Assembly: GCA_910577925.1 (NCBI GenBank)
Contig: CAJTOI010000017.1
Location: 1-64,000 of the forward strand
Direction of reading: 5' to 3'
DNA: 64,000 bases
Source of the DNA: an uncultured Roseburia sp.
GTDB lineage: Bacteria > Bacillota > Clostridia > Lachnospirales > Lachnospiraceae
Numbering within the stretch: position 1 is the first letter of the stretch; each line of letters opens with the position of its first letter. The notes under the pieces are model-generated. The model did not search any database. It worked only from the letters and a program-made list of their open reading frames with translations, and was not told the origin of the DNA. Shown here piece after piece: positions 50,496-60,474 of the stretch. The position numbers and the translations under genes were made by a program.

Positions 50496-51020
50496 TTGGA
50501 AGAGATGACAAGACTCTTTAACCTCGATGCCCAGCTGCTCCATGACGTAATCCTGATGGCGATAGCCGTGTTCTTCTTATTTATGTTCATGTCCAAGATG
50601 CTGTTCAATCCGGTGCGCAAAATGATGAGCGACCGTAAGGACAAGATCGCGGGCGAACTCGAAGACGCTGCAAAGGATCAGGAAGAGGCCGCTGCATTAA
50701 AAGCGGAGTATCAGGCAAAGTTAAAGGACATCGATAAGGAAGCAGAGCAGATTTTAAGCGAAGCCCGCAAGAAGGCGCAGCAGAATGCGGCGCGTATTGA
50801 GAGCGAAGCCAAGGAAGAGGCTGCACGTATCATCCACAATGCAAATGAGGAGGCGGTGCTTTCACGCAAGCGCGCGATGGATGAGGTAAAACAGGAAATG
50901 ATAACGGTTGCATCCATGATGGCGGCAAAAGTGGTCGCCGCAAATATCGATGCGACGATACAGGAGAGGCTGGTAGAAGAGACATTGAAAGAAATGGGTG
51001 ATTCGACATGGCAAAGCTAG
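50496..51020 (+). CDS. atpF: ATP synthase subunit b
   Basis: Peripheral stalk subunit: one membrane helix (about 18-36) and a long charged coiled coil. The 174 residues start at a TTG (50496) after AAAGGAGG. It overlaps atpH by 13 bases. Confidence 0.95.
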   Translation: MEEMTRLFNLDAQLLHDVILMAIAVFFLFMFMSKMLFNPVRKMMSDRKDKIAGELEDAAKDQEEAAALKAEYQAKLKDIDKEAEQILSEARKKAQQNAARIESEAKEEAARIIHNANEEAVLSRKRAMDEVKQEMITVASMMAAKVVAANIDATIQERLVEETLKEMGDSTWQS

Positions 51021-51574
51021 TATCAAAAACGTACGGTGATGCATTGTTTGAGGTCGCGGCGGAATCCGGGCGGGTAGACGATTTCCTCGCGGAAGTCAAA
51101 GCCGTGAAAGCAGCCGTGGACGAGAACCCGGAGCTCTTCAAATTAATGGGTCATCCCAAGATTGTAAAAGAGGAAAAAGTAAAAGTAATCGAAGACATAT
51201 TTGCAGAGAAGGTTTCCGGCGAACTGGTTGGACTGCTTCGAATGATCGTGGAAAAAGGCCGCTTCGAGGAAGTAGGAGAGATATTGGACTATTTCATCGG
51301 CGAGGTGAAAGAGTACAAGAATATCGGAACCGCCTATGTGACCTCTGCCCTGGAACTGTCCGGGGAACAGAAAGCAGCGGTGGAGAAACGGTTGTTGGAG
51401 ACAACAAAGTACGTGGAATTTGAGATGCATTATGCAGTGGATTCCGCATTGATTGGCGGAATGGTAATCCGAATCGGCGACAGGGTTGTCGACTCGAGTG
51501 TCAGGACAAAATTGTATGACCTGACAAGAGAATTATCCAAAATACAGTTGAAAGCAGGTGAATGCGCTTCATGA
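51008..51574 (+). CDS. atpH: ATP synthase subunit delta
   Basis: Connects the stalk to the F1 head. A 188-residue helical protein starting MAKLVSKTYGDALFEVA, with KGRFEEVGEILDYFIGEV and the end domain IGGMVIRIGDRVVDSSVRTKL. Its stop overlaps the atpA start (ATGA). Confidence 0.95.
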   Translation: MAKLVSKTYGDALFEVAAESGRVDDFLAEVKAVKAAVDENPELFKLMGHPKIVKEEKVKVIEDIFAEKVSGELVGLLRMIVEKGRFEEVGEILDYFIGEVKEYKNIGTAYVTSALELSGEQKAAVEKRLLETTKYVEFEMHYAVDSALIGGMVIRIGDRVVDSSVRTKLYDLTRELSKIQLKAGECAS

Positions 51575-53079
51575 ATTTAAAACCAGAAGAAATAAGCTCC
51601 GTAATCAAAGAACAGATTAAACGATATGCAGCGCAGTTAGAAGTAGCTGACGTTGGTACCGTTATTCAGGTAGCAGATGGTATCGCACGTATTCACGGTC
51701 TTGAGAATGCAATGCAGGGCGAGCTTTTGGAGTTCCCGGGCGAAGTATACGGAATGGTGTTGAACCTTGAGGAGGATAATGTCGGCGCCGTGCTTTTGGG
51801 CAGCCAGAAGAACATTAACGAGGGAGACACCGTAAAGACAACCGGACGCGTTGTTGAGGTTCCGGTCGGCGACGCTCTGTCCGGACGTGTCGTGAATGCG
51901 TTGGGGCAGCCGATTGACGGCAAAGGCCCGATTGAGACCGATAAGTATCGCCAGATCGAGCGTGTCGCATCCGGTGTTATCTCCAGAAAATCCGTAGATA
52001 CGCCGTTACAGACCGGTATTAAGGCAATCGATTCGATGGTTCCGATCGGACGCGGTCAGCGTGAGCTGATTATCGGCGACAGACAGACCGGTAAAACCGC
52101 GATTGCGCTTGATACGATCATCAATCAGAAGAGCCAGAATGTAAAATGTATCTATGTTGCAATCGGTCAGAAGGCTTCTACCGTTGCATCGATCGTAAAG
52201 ACGTTAGAAGAGTTCGGCGCGATGTCCTACACGACCGTCGTTGCCTCCACCGCGAGTGAGCTGGCGCCGCTGCAGTATATTGCACCGTATGCCGGATGCG
52301 CGATCGGCGAGGAATGGATGGAGAACGGACAGGACGTTCTTGTTGTCTACGACGATCTGAGTAAGCATGCAGCGGCATACCGTACCCTCTCTTTGCTTCT
52401 CAAGAGACCGCCGGGGCGTGAGGCATATCCGGGCGACGTATTCTATTTGCACTCGAGACTGCTCGAGCGTGCGGCGAGACTTTCCGACAAGCTGGGCGGA
52501 GGTTCTCTGACGGCATTGCCGATTATCGAGACGCAGGCGGGCGACGTATCTGCCTATATTCCGACGAACGTGATTTCGATTACCGACGGCCAGATTTATC
52601 TGGAGACGGAAATGTTTAATTCCGGCTTCCGTCCGGCTATCAACGCGGGTCTTTCGGTATCGCGCGTGGGAGGTTCCGCGCAGATTAAGGCGATGAAGAA
52701 GATCGCGGCGCCGATTCGTGTCGAGTTAGCGCAGTACCGCGAGCTGGCAGCGTTCTCACAGTTCGGGTCCGAGCTGGATGCCGATACCACAGAGAAGCTG
52801 GCGCAGGGCGAGCGCATCCGCGAGATGTTAAAGCAGCCGCAGTATCAGCCGATGCCGGTTGAGAGGCAGGTCATGATCATCTATGCGGCGACAAAGAAAT
52901 ATCTCATTGATATTCCGGTTGATGAGATTCTTCCGTTCGAGAAAGCGCTGTTTGAGCTTGTAGATACAAAATATCCGGAGGTTTCCGAAAGTATCCGTAC
53001 CGAGAAAGTGATCAACGACGAGACGGAGAAGAAGCTGATTGCGGCAATCGAGGAGTGCAAAACTTCCTTTAAAAAATAA
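51571..53079 (+). CDS. atpA: ATP synthase subunit alpha
   Basis: Non-catalytic nucleotide-binding F1 subunit. The 502 residues have P-loop GDRQTGKTAIA, VYDDLSKHAAAYR and RPAINAGLSVSRVGGSAQ. The ATG at 51571 is family-like (MNLKPEEISSVIKEQI); one at 51562 is rejected. Confidence 0.98.
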   Translation: MNLKPEEISSVIKEQIKRYAAQLEVADVGTVIQVADGIARIHGLENAMQGELLEFPGEVYGMVLNLEEDNVGAVLLGSQKNINEGDTVKTTGRVVEVPVGDALSGRVVNALGQPIDGKGPIETDKYRQIERVASGVISRKSVDTPLQTGIKAIDSMVPIGRGQRELIIGDRQTGKTAIALDTIINQKSQNVKCIYVAIGQKASTVASIVKTLEEFGAMSYTTVVASTASELAPLQYIAPYAGCAIGEEWMENGQDVLVVYDDLSKHAAAYRTLSLLLKRPPGREAYPGDVFYLHSRLLERAARLSDKLGGGSLTALPIIETQAGDVSAYIPTNVISITDGQIYLETEMFNSGFRPAINAGLSVSRVGGSAQIKAMKKIAAPIRVELAQYRELAAFSQFGSELDADTTEKLAQGERIREMLKQPQYQPMPVERQVMIIYAATKKYLIDIPVDEILPFEKALFELVDTKYPEVSESIRTEKVINDETEKKLIAAIEECKTSFKK

Positions 53080-53106
53080 AAACGGTAGAAAGGCGGTGCG
53101 CAGATT

Positions 53107-53970
53107 ATGGCCTCAATGCGGGACATAAAAAGACGAAAAGGCAGTATACAGAGTACGCAGCAAATCACAAAAGCCATGAAGCTTGTCTCTACCGTTAAAT
53201 TGCAGAAAGCCAGAAACAGGGCGGAGCAGACGAATCCATATTTTAATTATATGTATCGGACGGTGGCTTCCATGCTGGCGAAATCCGGCGGAATCAATCA
53301 TCCCTATCTGAACAGGGGAGAGTCTGCGAAAAAGGCAGTGGTCGTCATCACCTCAAACCGCGGGCTTGCCGGGGGATACAATTCCAATGTTGTAAAGCTT
53401 GTGACAGGCTCAGAGGACCTGCATGCAGAGGAAACCGAGGTTTATGCGATCGGCGGCAAAGGAAAAGAAGCATTAGAGCGCAGAGGTTATGAGATCAAGG
53501 CGGACGGTTCCGCGATTATCGAATCTCCGACCTATGAGGACGCCGCTGCACTTTGCAGAAGGGTTTTAGAGGCGTATACGACAGGGGAGATCGGAGAGAT
53601 CTATCTTGCATACACGCACTTTAAGAATACGGTAAGCCATGAACCGACATTGATCAAATTGCTTCCGGTTGAACTCGACGGGGAGGAGCTTGAGAAGGCC
53701 GCGGACTCCAACGTGCTTATGAATTATGAGCCGGGCGAGGAGGAAGCGCTTGATACGATTATTCCCAAATACGTGACGAGTCTTTTTTACGGCGCGCTCG
53801 TAGAAGCGGTTGCAAGTGAAAACGGTGCGAGAATGCAGGCGATGGATTCCGCGACCAGCAATGCGGAGGAAATGATTAGTGATTTGACACTGAAATACAA
53901 CAGAGCACGTCAGGGCTCCATCACGCAGGAATTGACGGAGATTATTGCCGGTGCCTCTGCGATTTCCTAG
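53107..53970 (+). CDS. atpG: ATP synthase subunit gamma
   Basis: Central rotating shaft. The 287 residues start MASMRDIKRRKGSIQSTQQITKAMKLVSTVKLQKA and end with the conserved ENGARMQAMDSATSNAEEMI helix. Confidence 0.97.
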   Translation: MASMRDIKRRKGSIQSTQQITKAMKLVSTVKLQKARNRAEQTNPYFNYMYRTVASMLAKSGGINHPYLNRGESAKKAVVVITSNRGLAGGYNSNVVKLVTGSEDLHAEETEVYAIGGKGKEALERRGYEIKADGSAIIESPTYEDAAALCRRVLEAYTTGEIGEIYLAYTHFKNTVSHEPTLIKLLPVELDGEELEKAADSNVLMNYEPGEEEALDTIIPKYVTSLFYGALVEAVASENGARMQAMDSATSNAEEMISDLTLKYNRARQGSITQELTEIIAGASAIS

Positions 53971-54030
53971 ATGCGCGGTGTGCGCAGACTGGAAAGGAAT
54001 ATCAAAATTTTTGACAAGGAGAAATAAGCG

Positions 54031-55446
54031 ATGGCAAATAATAAAAGCAATCAGGATTGCTTGGGTAAAATTACCCAGATTATTGGCGCCGTTCTGGATA
54101 TCAAATATTCGGAGGGCAGCCTGCCAGAGATCAACGACGCGATCAGGGTTCCGATGAAAGACGGAAAAGAGCTGGTCGTCGAGGTGTCTCAGCATCTGGG
54201 TGATGATACGGTAAGATGTATCGCCATGGGCTCCACCGACGGACTTGTACGCGGTATGGATGCAATCGCTACGGGAGGCCCGATCAGTGTCCCTGTAGGC
54301 GAGAACACGCTGGGGCGTATGTTTAACGTATTAGGAAATCCGATTGACGAGATAGATTCGCCGAAGGATGTGGAGAACTGGCCGATTCACAGACCGGCGC
54401 CGGCTTTTGAGGAGCAGGCGACCTCCCAGGAGATGTTAGAGACCGGTATCAAGGTCGTGGATCTTCTCTGCCCGTATCAGAAGGGCGGTAAGATCGGTCT
54501 GTTCGGCGGCGCCGGTGTAGGCAAGACCGTGCTGATTCAGGAGCTGATTCACAATATCGCGACGGAGCACGGCGGATATTCGGTATTTACCGGCGTAGGA
54601 GAGCGCACCCGTGAGGGAAACGATCTCTATTACGAGATGAAGGAATCGGGCGTTATCGATAAGACAACGATGGTGTTCGGACAGATGAACGAGCCGCCGG
54701 GAGCGCGTATGCGCGTGGCGCTGACGGGTCTTACGATGGCAGAGTACTTCCGTGACAAGGGCGGAAAGGACGTGCTGCTGTTTATCGATAATATTTTCCG
54801 TTTTACACAGGCAGGTTCCGAGGTGTCCGCGTTGCTCGGACGTATGCCTTCCGCAGTTGGTTATCAGCCGACTCTGCAGACAGAGATGGGCGCGCTTCAG
54901 GAGCGTATCACATCCACGAAAAACGGCTCCATCACATCCGTACAGGCGGTGTATGTGCCGGCCGATGATTTAACGGACCCGGCGCCGGCGACAACGTTTG
55001 CCCACCTGGACGCGACGACCGTATTGGAGCGCTCGATTGCGGAGCTTGGTATTTATCCGGCCGTAGACCCGCTGGGATCTACTTCTCGTATCTTAGACCC
55101 GCGTATCGTCGGACAGGAGCATTTTGAGACGGCCCGCGGTGTTCAGGAAATTCTGCAGAGATATAAAGAATTGCAGGATATCATTGCGATTCTCGGTATG
55201 GATGAGCTGTCCGAGGACGATAAGCTTGTCGTAAACCGCGCGAGAAAGGTACAGAGATTTTTATCTCAGCCGTTCTTCGTTGCGACGCAGTTTACCGGTC
55301 TGGACGGAAAATATGTTCCGATTGCGGAGACGGTCCGCGGATTTAAAGAGATTCTGGAAGGAAAGCATGATGACATTCCGGAGAGTTACTTCTTAAATGC
55401 AGGAACGATTGACGAAGTTCGCGAGAAGTTCAACAGCCAGAAGTAA
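54031..55446 (+). CDS. atpD: ATP synthase subunit beta
   Basis: Catalytic F1 subunit. The 471 residues have P-loop GGAGVGKTVLI, catalytic Glu in GVGERTREGNDLY, LLFIDNIFRFTQAGSEVSALLGRMPSAVGYQPTL and YVPADDLTDPAPATTF. The N-terminus carries a short basic/polar extension. Confidence 0.98.
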   Translation: MANNKSNQDCLGKITQIIGAVLDIKYSEGSLPEINDAIRVPMKDGKELVVEVSQHLGDDTVRCIAMGSTDGLVRGMDAIATGGPISVPVGENTLGRMFNVLGNPIDEIDSPKDVENWPIHRPAPAFEEQATSQEMLETGIKVVDLLCPYQKGGKIGLFGGAGVGKTVLIQELIHNIATEHGGYSVFTGVGERTREGNDLYYEMKESGVIDKTTMVFGQMNEPPGARMRVALTGLTMAEYFRDKGGKDVLLFIDNIFRFTQAGSEVSALLGRMPSAVGYQPTLQTEMGALQERITSTKNGSITSVQAVYVPADDLTDPAPATTFAHLDATTVLERSIAELGIYPAVDPLGSTSRILDPRIVGQEHFETARGVQEILQRYKELQDIIAILGMDELSEDDKLVVNRARKVQRFLSQPFFVATQFTGLDGKYVPIAETVRGFKEILEGKHDDIPESYFLNAGTIDEVREKFNSQK

Positions 55447-55469
55447 CAGCGGAAAGATGGAGGTTCATT

Positions 55470-55880
55470 ATGGCAGACGACAGCAGAATTTTTAAAGTGG
55501 AGATTATCACGCCGGACCGTGTGTTTCATACGGGCGAGGCGACCATGATTGAATTTAATACGGCTGCCGGTGAGATCGGTGTGTACAAAAAACATATTCC
55601 GCTCACCACGGTTCTTGCGCCCGGAATTGTGACGATTCACAGAGACGGCGAGGAGAACATCGTTGCAGCGGTTCATTCCGGTTTTGCGGAGATTCTGCCG
55701 GATAAGGTGACGCTTCTTGCAGAGATTGCGGAGTGGCCGGAAGAGATTGACAAGAACCGCGCGGAGGCTGCGCGTCAGCGCGCCGAGGAGCGTCTTGCCA
55801 ACAAGACAGAAGCGACGGACTTAAGACGTGCCGAGTTTGCTCTGCGCAAGGCTCTGGTGCGGATCGATGTCGCCAGATAG
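55470..55880 (+). CDS. atpC: ATP synthase subunit epsilon
   Basis: F1 foot subunit and activity regulator. The 136 residues have an N-terminal beta sandwich (FKVEIITPDRVFHTGEATMIEFNTAAGEIGVYKKHIPLTTVLAPG) and a C-terminal helical hairpin. Last gene of the operon; a terminator follows. Confidence 0.96.
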   Translation: MADDSRIFKVEIITPDRVFHTGEATMIEFNTAAGEIGVYKKHIPLTTVLAPGIVTIHRDGEENIVAAVHSGFAEILPDKVTLLAEIAEWPEEIDKNRAEAARQRAEERLANKTEATDLRRAEFALRKALVRIDVAR

Positions 55881-55890
55881 TGTATAAGAG

Positions 55891-55939
55891 AAAGCTGACA
55901 GTGTTTTCGGCGGATTGCCGGAAACGGCTGTCAGCTTTT
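55891..55939 (+). terminator. Terminator of the ATP synthase operon
   Basis: Stem AAAGCTGACAG with CTGTCAGCTTT, inner GTTTTC/GGAAAC helix, T-run at the end. Confidence 0.82.
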
Positions 55940-55981
55940 CAGATGCGTGGGTAAGCGGCAGACGCAGCGGGGAGATGGACA

Positions 55982-56599
55982 ATGAAATTATTTTTTGTGC
56001 GGCACGGAGAGACAGAGTGGAATGTACAGAAAAAGATACAGGGTTCTGCGGATATTCCGCTGAACGAAAACGGCCTGCGGCAGGCGAGGCGGCTTGCGGA
56101 GGAACTGAAACGGCAAAAGCTTGAGGGACGGTTTCATCCTGCAAGAGTCTATACGTCACCGCAGCTTCGGGCCGCACAGACGGCCGAGTTTGTGGCAAAG
56201 GCGTTGCAGATTGCATGTGTTCCGTGCAGCGGCCTGCGGGAGATGGACCTGGGGGAATGGGAAGGCCTGAACTGGGATATCATCCGCGAGAGTTACGGCG
56301 AAGTGTACACATATTGGAACGAACACCGGCGCTACACCCATACGCCCGGCGGAGAGAGTTATCAGGAGGTCGTGGAGCGGACCTTTACCGCGCTGGAAGA
56401 AATTCTTGAAAGGGAGACGGCGGATATGGATATTCTTGTGGTGACACACAGCGCGGTTCTTATGGCACTGCGCTGTTATCTGGCCGGGCGGCCTTTTGAG
56501 GAGATGGTAAAGCGGTACAAGACAAAAAATGCGGAGGTAGTCGTGATTCCGGCGGAGGAGATCCGGGAGGCGGCCGGGCGTTTTTACAGAGGGGAATAG
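55982..56599 (+). CDS. Histidine phosphatase family protein
   Basis: A phosphoglycerate-mutase-like phosphatase. The 205 residues have the RHG motif LFFVRHGETEWN with catalytic His, the distal Arg and Glu region VYTSPQLRAAQTAEFVA and LREMDLGEWEGL, and the second His in ILVVTHSAVL. The substrate is not defined; CobC-like and phosphoserine-phosphatase-like members look alike. Own terminator at 56617-56661. Confidence 0.9.
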   Translation: MKLFFVRHGETEWNVQKKIQGSADIPLNENGLRQARRLAEELKRQKLEGRFHPARVYTSPQLRAAQTAEFVAKALQIACVPCSGLREMDLGEWEGLNWDIIRESYGEVYTYWNEHRRYTHTPGGESYQEVVERTFTALEEILERETADMDILVVTHSAVLMALRCYLAGRPFEEMVKRYKTKNAEVVVIPAEEIREAAGRFYRGE

Positions 56600-56616
56600 C
56601 GAGAACCGGTGGGAGA

Positions 56617-56661
56617 GTCCTGCTTTTTGGCAATAGTAGCCAAAAATGCAGGGCTTTTTTT
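56617..56661 (+). terminator. Terminator after the histidine phosphatase gene
   Basis: Stem GTCCTGCTTTTTGGC with GCCAAAAATGCAGGGC, then seven T. Confidence 0.85.
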
Positions 56662-56667
56662 GTGATT

Positions 56668-56751
56668 GATTTTGACCGATTATGATTGACTTTGACGGAA
56701 TGTGGTTTTATAATTCAAGTATCAGAAATGAACGATTTTGACCGATTGTGA
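56668..56751. promoter_or_regulatory. Repeated FruR operator sites
   Basis: GATTTTGACCGATTATGA (56668-56685) recurs as GATTTTGACCGATTGTGA (56734-56751). A partial copy, GATTGACTTTGACGG (56684-56698), lies between. They flank and overlap the promoter at 56686-56714, so DeoR-type repressor binding here would block transcription of fruR-fruK-fruA. Confidence 0.75.
56686..56714 (+). promoter_or_regulatory. Promoter of the fructose operon
   Basis: TTGACT at 56686-56691, 17 bases, TATAAT at 56709-56714. Confidence 0.85.
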
Positions 56752-56770
56752 ATGAAAATGGAGGTGGGAT

Positions 56771-57529
56771 ATGCTGACAGAGGAACGGTACGGAAAAATT
56801 TTATCCATACTTGAGCGGCTTGGAAGTGTGACGGTGCAGCAGCTGATGGCGGAGCTGGATGCCTCGGAATCTACGGTCCGGAGGGATTTAACCGCGCTGG
56901 ACGCGGGCGGTCAGCTGACAAAGGTACACGGGGGCGCGATTTTGAAGAGTACCGTGTACAGTACAAAGGACGACGAGGTGGTGCATCGAAAGGAACAGAA
57001 CAGAGAGTCCAAACTGGCAATTGCAGAGTATGCGGCGGGTCTGATTGTCCCGGGCGATTTCGTGTATATCGATGCGGGAACGACGACGGAGTGCATGATT
57101 GATTTTATCACGGATAAGCAGGTGACTTTCGTGACGAATGCAATCACCCACGCGAAGAAGCTGGCGGAGCGTGGCTGCACCGTCTATATTCTGGGCGGGG
57201 AGTTTAAAGCCGTCACCGAGGCGATCGTGGGGGAGGAAGCGGTTGCGACGCTTGAGAAATACAATTTTACAAAAGGTTTTTGGGGAGCGAACGGTGTAAA
57301 CAGGCAAAAAGGATTCTCTACGCCGGAGTTAAAAGAGGCCATGGTAAAGCGCAAGTCCATGGAGAACTGCAGGGACTGTTATGTGCTTGCGGACAAGAGC
57401 AAATGGAACCGCATTTCAAGCGTGACATTTGGCTCCTTTGAGAGCGCGGCGGTGATAACCGCGGGTCTCGCACAGTCGGTATTGCGCGATTGTCCGAATG
57501 TGATAAATGTGCAGGAGGGGGCAATATGA
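56771..57529 (+). CDS. fruR: DeoR-family repressor of the fructose operon
   Basis: The 252 residues have an N-terminal DeoR helix-turn-helix (MLTEERYGKILSILERLGSVTVQQLMAELDASESTVRRDLTALD) and a C-terminal sugar-phosphate-sensing domain (FVYIDAGTTTECMIDFI, GFWGANGVN, DKSKWN). It likely responds to fructose 1-phosphate and binds the repeats upstream. Its stop overlaps the fruK start (ATGA). Confidence 0.93.
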   Translation: MLTEERYGKILSILERLGSVTVQQLMAELDASESTVRRDLTALDAGGQLTKVHGGAILKSTVYSTKDDEVVHRKEQNRESKLAIAEYAAGLIVPGDFVYIDAGTTTECMIDFITDKQVTFVTNAITHAKKLAERGCTVYILGGEFKAVTEAIVGEEAVATLEKYNFTKGFWGANGVNRQKGFSTPELKEAMVKRKSMENCRDCYVLADKSKWNRISSVTFGSFESAAVITAGLAQSVLRDCPNVINVQEGAI

Positions 57530-58434
57530 TTTATACAGTAACGTTTAATCCGTCGCTGGATTATATTGTGACGGTACCGCAGTTTACCTGCGGGGTGGTG
57601 AACCGCACGAGCAAAGAGCTGATTTATCCCGGCGGGAAAGGCATCAATGTATCGATGGTGCTTAAGAATCTCGGTTACGACAGCACGGCGCTCGGGTTTC
57701 TGGCCGGCTTTACCGGGGAAAAGCTCAAAAGCCTGCTCGAAGAGAAGGGAATCCGGGCCGACTTTATCGTCGTGAAGGAAGGAATGACCCGCATTAACGT
57801 AAAGCTGCGCTCGGAGCAGGAGACGGAGATCAACGGACAGGGGCCAAAGATTAGGACCGCCGACATTGATCGGCTGTACGGACAGCTGGACGCGTTAAAA
57901 GACGGGGACATTCTTGTGCTGGCGGGGAGCATACCGGATGTGCTGCCGCAGACGATTTATATGGATATCATGAAGCATCTGCAGACGAAAAATCTCAGAA
58001 TCGCGGTCGATGCGACAAAAGACCTGCTGGCAAATGTGCTGCAGTACCGTCCGTTTCTCATTAAGCCGAACAACCATGAGCTCGGAGAGATTTTCGGCGT
58101 TGAGATAACAGAAAAGGAAGATGTGATCCGATACGCACGGAAATTGCAGGAAATGGGGGCGCAGAACGTTCTGGTATCCATGGCGGGAGACGGGGCCGTC
58201 CTCGTGGCGGAGGATAAAACCGTGTATCAGGCGGATGCGCCGAAAGGAGAGGCGGTAAACTCAGTCGGCGCAGGGGACTCCATGGTAGCGGGTTTTCTGG
58301 CGGGCTTTCTCGAACAGGGAGATTACAGAAGAGCCTTCGCAATGGGGGTGTGTACGGGAAGCGCGTCTGCGTTTTCGGAGGAGCTTGCAGTAAAAGAGGA
58401 TGTAATGCGGCTGATGGAACAAAATCGGTTTTAG
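57526..58434 (+). CDS. fruK: 1-phosphofructokinase
   Basis: Phosphorylates fructose 1-phosphate to fructose 1,6-bisphosphate. The 302-residue PfkB-family protein has TFNPSLDYIV, YPGGKGINVSMVLKNLG, the C-terminal ATP-site signature VNSVGAGDSMVAGFLAG with the catalytic Asp, and IKPNNHELGEIFG. GGAGGGGG precedes the start. Confidence 0.95.
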   Translation: MIYTVTFNPSLDYIVTVPQFTCGVVNRTSKELIYPGGKGINVSMVLKNLGYDSTALGFLAGFTGEKLKSLLEEKGIRADFIVVKEGMTRINVKLRSEQETEINGQGPKIRTADIDRLYGQLDALKDGDILVLAGSIPDVLPQTIYMDIMKHLQTKNLRIAVDATKDLLANVLQYRPFLIKPNNHELGEIFGVEITEKEDVIRYARKLQEMGAQNVLVSMAGDGAVLVAEDKTVYQADAPKGEAVNSVGAGDSMVAGFLAGFLEQGDYRRAFAMGVCTGSASAFSEELAVKEDVMRLMEQNRF

Positions 58435-58444
58435 GAGGAGAGAT

Positions 58445-60400
58445 ATGAAAATCAGTGAATTGCTGGCAGCGGAAAGCATCGAATTAAACGGCGCTGCACA
58501 GAGCAAAAGAGAAGCACTGGATGCGGTGACGGCACTTATGGCCAAAAGCGGGAAAATCGCGGATATCGAGAAATACCGCGCGGGCGTATACAAAAGAGAG
58601 GAGGAAGGCACGACGGGAATCGGCGAGGGAATCGCGATTCCGCACTGTAAGTCCGATGCGGTGGCGGCGCCGGGGCTTGCGGCAATGGTGATAAGGGATG
58701 GCGTGGACTTTGACGCGCTGGACGGCGGGAACGTAGACCTTATCTTTTTGATCGCCGCACCGGACACGGAGGACAATGTGCACCTGGATGTTTTGAGTAA
58801 GCTGTCGGTGCTTTTGATGGACGAAAATTTTACGGCGGGGCTGCGGAATGCCAAATCCGTCGAGGAATTTATCCGGGTCATTGATACGGCGGAAGCCGGA
58901 AAAGACGCGGAGCAGGCCGGGAAGGATGAGGAGAAGGCCGCGCAGGCGGGCGTGCAGACTGCGGAGATGGCGCAGACTGGTGCGCAGGCGGGTGCATACA
59001 TCCTTGCGGTGACCGGGTGCCCGACCGGAATCGCCCATACCTATATGGCCGCGGAGAGCCTTGAGAAAAAGGCGAAAGCACTCGGGTGCCGCATTAAGGT
59101 GGAGACAAGAGGCTCGGGCGGAGCGAAAAACGTTCTTACGGCGGCGGAGATAAAAGAGGCGGACTGTATTATTGTGGCAGCGGACACACAGGTGCCGATG
59201 GAACGTTTTGACGGGAAGCCGGTCATCCAGTGCAAGGTGGCGGACGGCATCAGCAAGGCGGAGGAGCTTCTCAACAGAGCGACGGAGAGGAAGGCGCCGA
59301 TCTACCGCGCAGGTCATAAGGAGGCGGCAGAAAGTTCCGATGGAGGAAATGACAGCATCGGACATCAGATTTACAAACACTTGATGAACGGCGTCTCCCA
59401 TATGCTCCCGTTTGTCGTTGGAGGCGGAATCCTGATTGCAATCGCATTCCTGATTGACGGGTTTGCGGTAGACTTAAATGCACTGCCGCTTGAACAGCGC
59501 GGCGATTTCGGTACCATCACCCCGGTCGCGGCGATGTTTAAATCGATCGGCGGCGCGGCATTCGGCTTTATGCTTCCGATTCTGGCAGGGTTTATTGCGA
59601 TGAGTATCGCAGACAGACCGGGTCTTGCAGTCGGTTTTGTCGGAGGCTCCATCGCGGCAGGCGGGACGTCCGGTTTCCTCGGGGCGCTTGCGGCAGGCTT
59701 TCTCGCGGGCTATATCGTTCTCCTTTTGAAAAAGCTGCTTGAAAAGCTGCCGGAAAGCCTAGAGGGAATGAAGCCGGTGCTGCTCTACCCGCTGCTCGGC
59801 ATTTTACTGACGGGCATAATTATGATTTATGCCGTGGAGCCGCCCATCGGAGCGTTGAACACGTTTATCAATGACGGCTTGAACGCGATGAACGGCGCCA
59901 GCGCGATTGTACTTGGGGCGCTGCTCGGCGGAATGATGGCGGTTGACATGGGAGGCCCTTTCAACAAGGCGGCCTATGTATTCGGAACCGCGTCGATAGC
60001 GGCCGGCAATTACAATATTATGGCGGCGGTGATGATTGGCGGAATGGTGCCGCCGATTGCGATCGCGCTTGCAACCTTGCTGTTTAAACATAAGTTTACC
60101 GCGGAAGAACGCAAATCGGGTCCGACCAACTTTATTATGGGGCTTTCGTTTATCACGGAGGGAGCAATCCCGTTTGCGGCGTCCGACCCGCTTCACGTGC
60201 TGCCGGCCTGCATTATCGGCTCGGCCGCCGCGGGAGCGCTCTCGATGGCATTCGGGTGCAGCCTGATGGCGCCGCACGGTGGAATTTTCGTGGTTCCAAC
60301 GATCGGAAATCCGTTTCTGTATCTGCTGGCGCTGCTCGTCGGTTCCGCAGTCAGCTGTGTGCTTTTAGGTGTGTTTAAAAAGAATGTAACAACGGAATAA
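58445..60400 (+). CDS. fruA: PTS fructose transporter, IIABC
   Basis: Takes up fructose and phosphorylates it to fructose 1-phosphate. The 651 residues are arranged as IIA (about 1-145; His67 in GIAIPHCKSD), an Ala/Glu/Gln-rich linker (about 150-178), IIB (about 180-280; Cys192 in VTGCPTGIAHTYMAAE) and membrane IIC (about 310-650). IIC has about nine to ten helices and the conserved GAIPFAASDPLHVLPACI. Confidence 0.95.
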   Translation: MKISELLAAESIELNGAAQSKREALDAVTALMAKSGKIADIEKYRAGVYKREEEGTTGIGEGIAIPHCKSDAVAAPGLAAMVIRDGVDFDALDGGNVDLIFLIAAPDTEDNVHLDVLSKLSVLLMDENFTAGLRNAKSVEEFIRVIDTAEAGKDAEQAGKDEEKAAQAGVQTAEMAQTGAQAGAYILAVTGCPTGIAHTYMAAESLEKKAKALGCRIKVETRGSGGAKNVLTAAEIKEADCIIVAADTQVPMERFDGKPVIQCKVADGISKAEELLNRATERKAPIYRAGHKEAAESSDGGNDSIGHQIYKHLMNGVSHMLPFVVGGGILIAIAFLIDGFAVDLNALPLEQRGDFGTITPVAAMFKSIGGAAFGFMLPILAGFIAMSIADRPGLAVGFVGGSIAAGGTSGFLGALAAGFLAGYIVLLLKKLLEKLPESLEGMKPVLLYPLLGILLTGIIMIYAVEPPIGALNTFINDGLNAMNGASAIVLGALLGGMMAVDMGGPFNKAAYVFGTASIAAGNYNIMAAVMIGGMVPPIAIALATLLFKHKFTAEERKSGPTNFIMGLSFITEGAIPFAASDPLHVLPACIIGSAAAGALSMAFGCSLMAPHGGIFVVPTIGNPFLYLLALLVGSAVSCVLLGVFKKNVTTE

Positions 60401-60474
60401 ATGGAAAAAATAACATATCAACAAAATAAACGGAAATGCAGGAGGCGCGGAAAGGCGCCGGGAAAGGAGCAATT

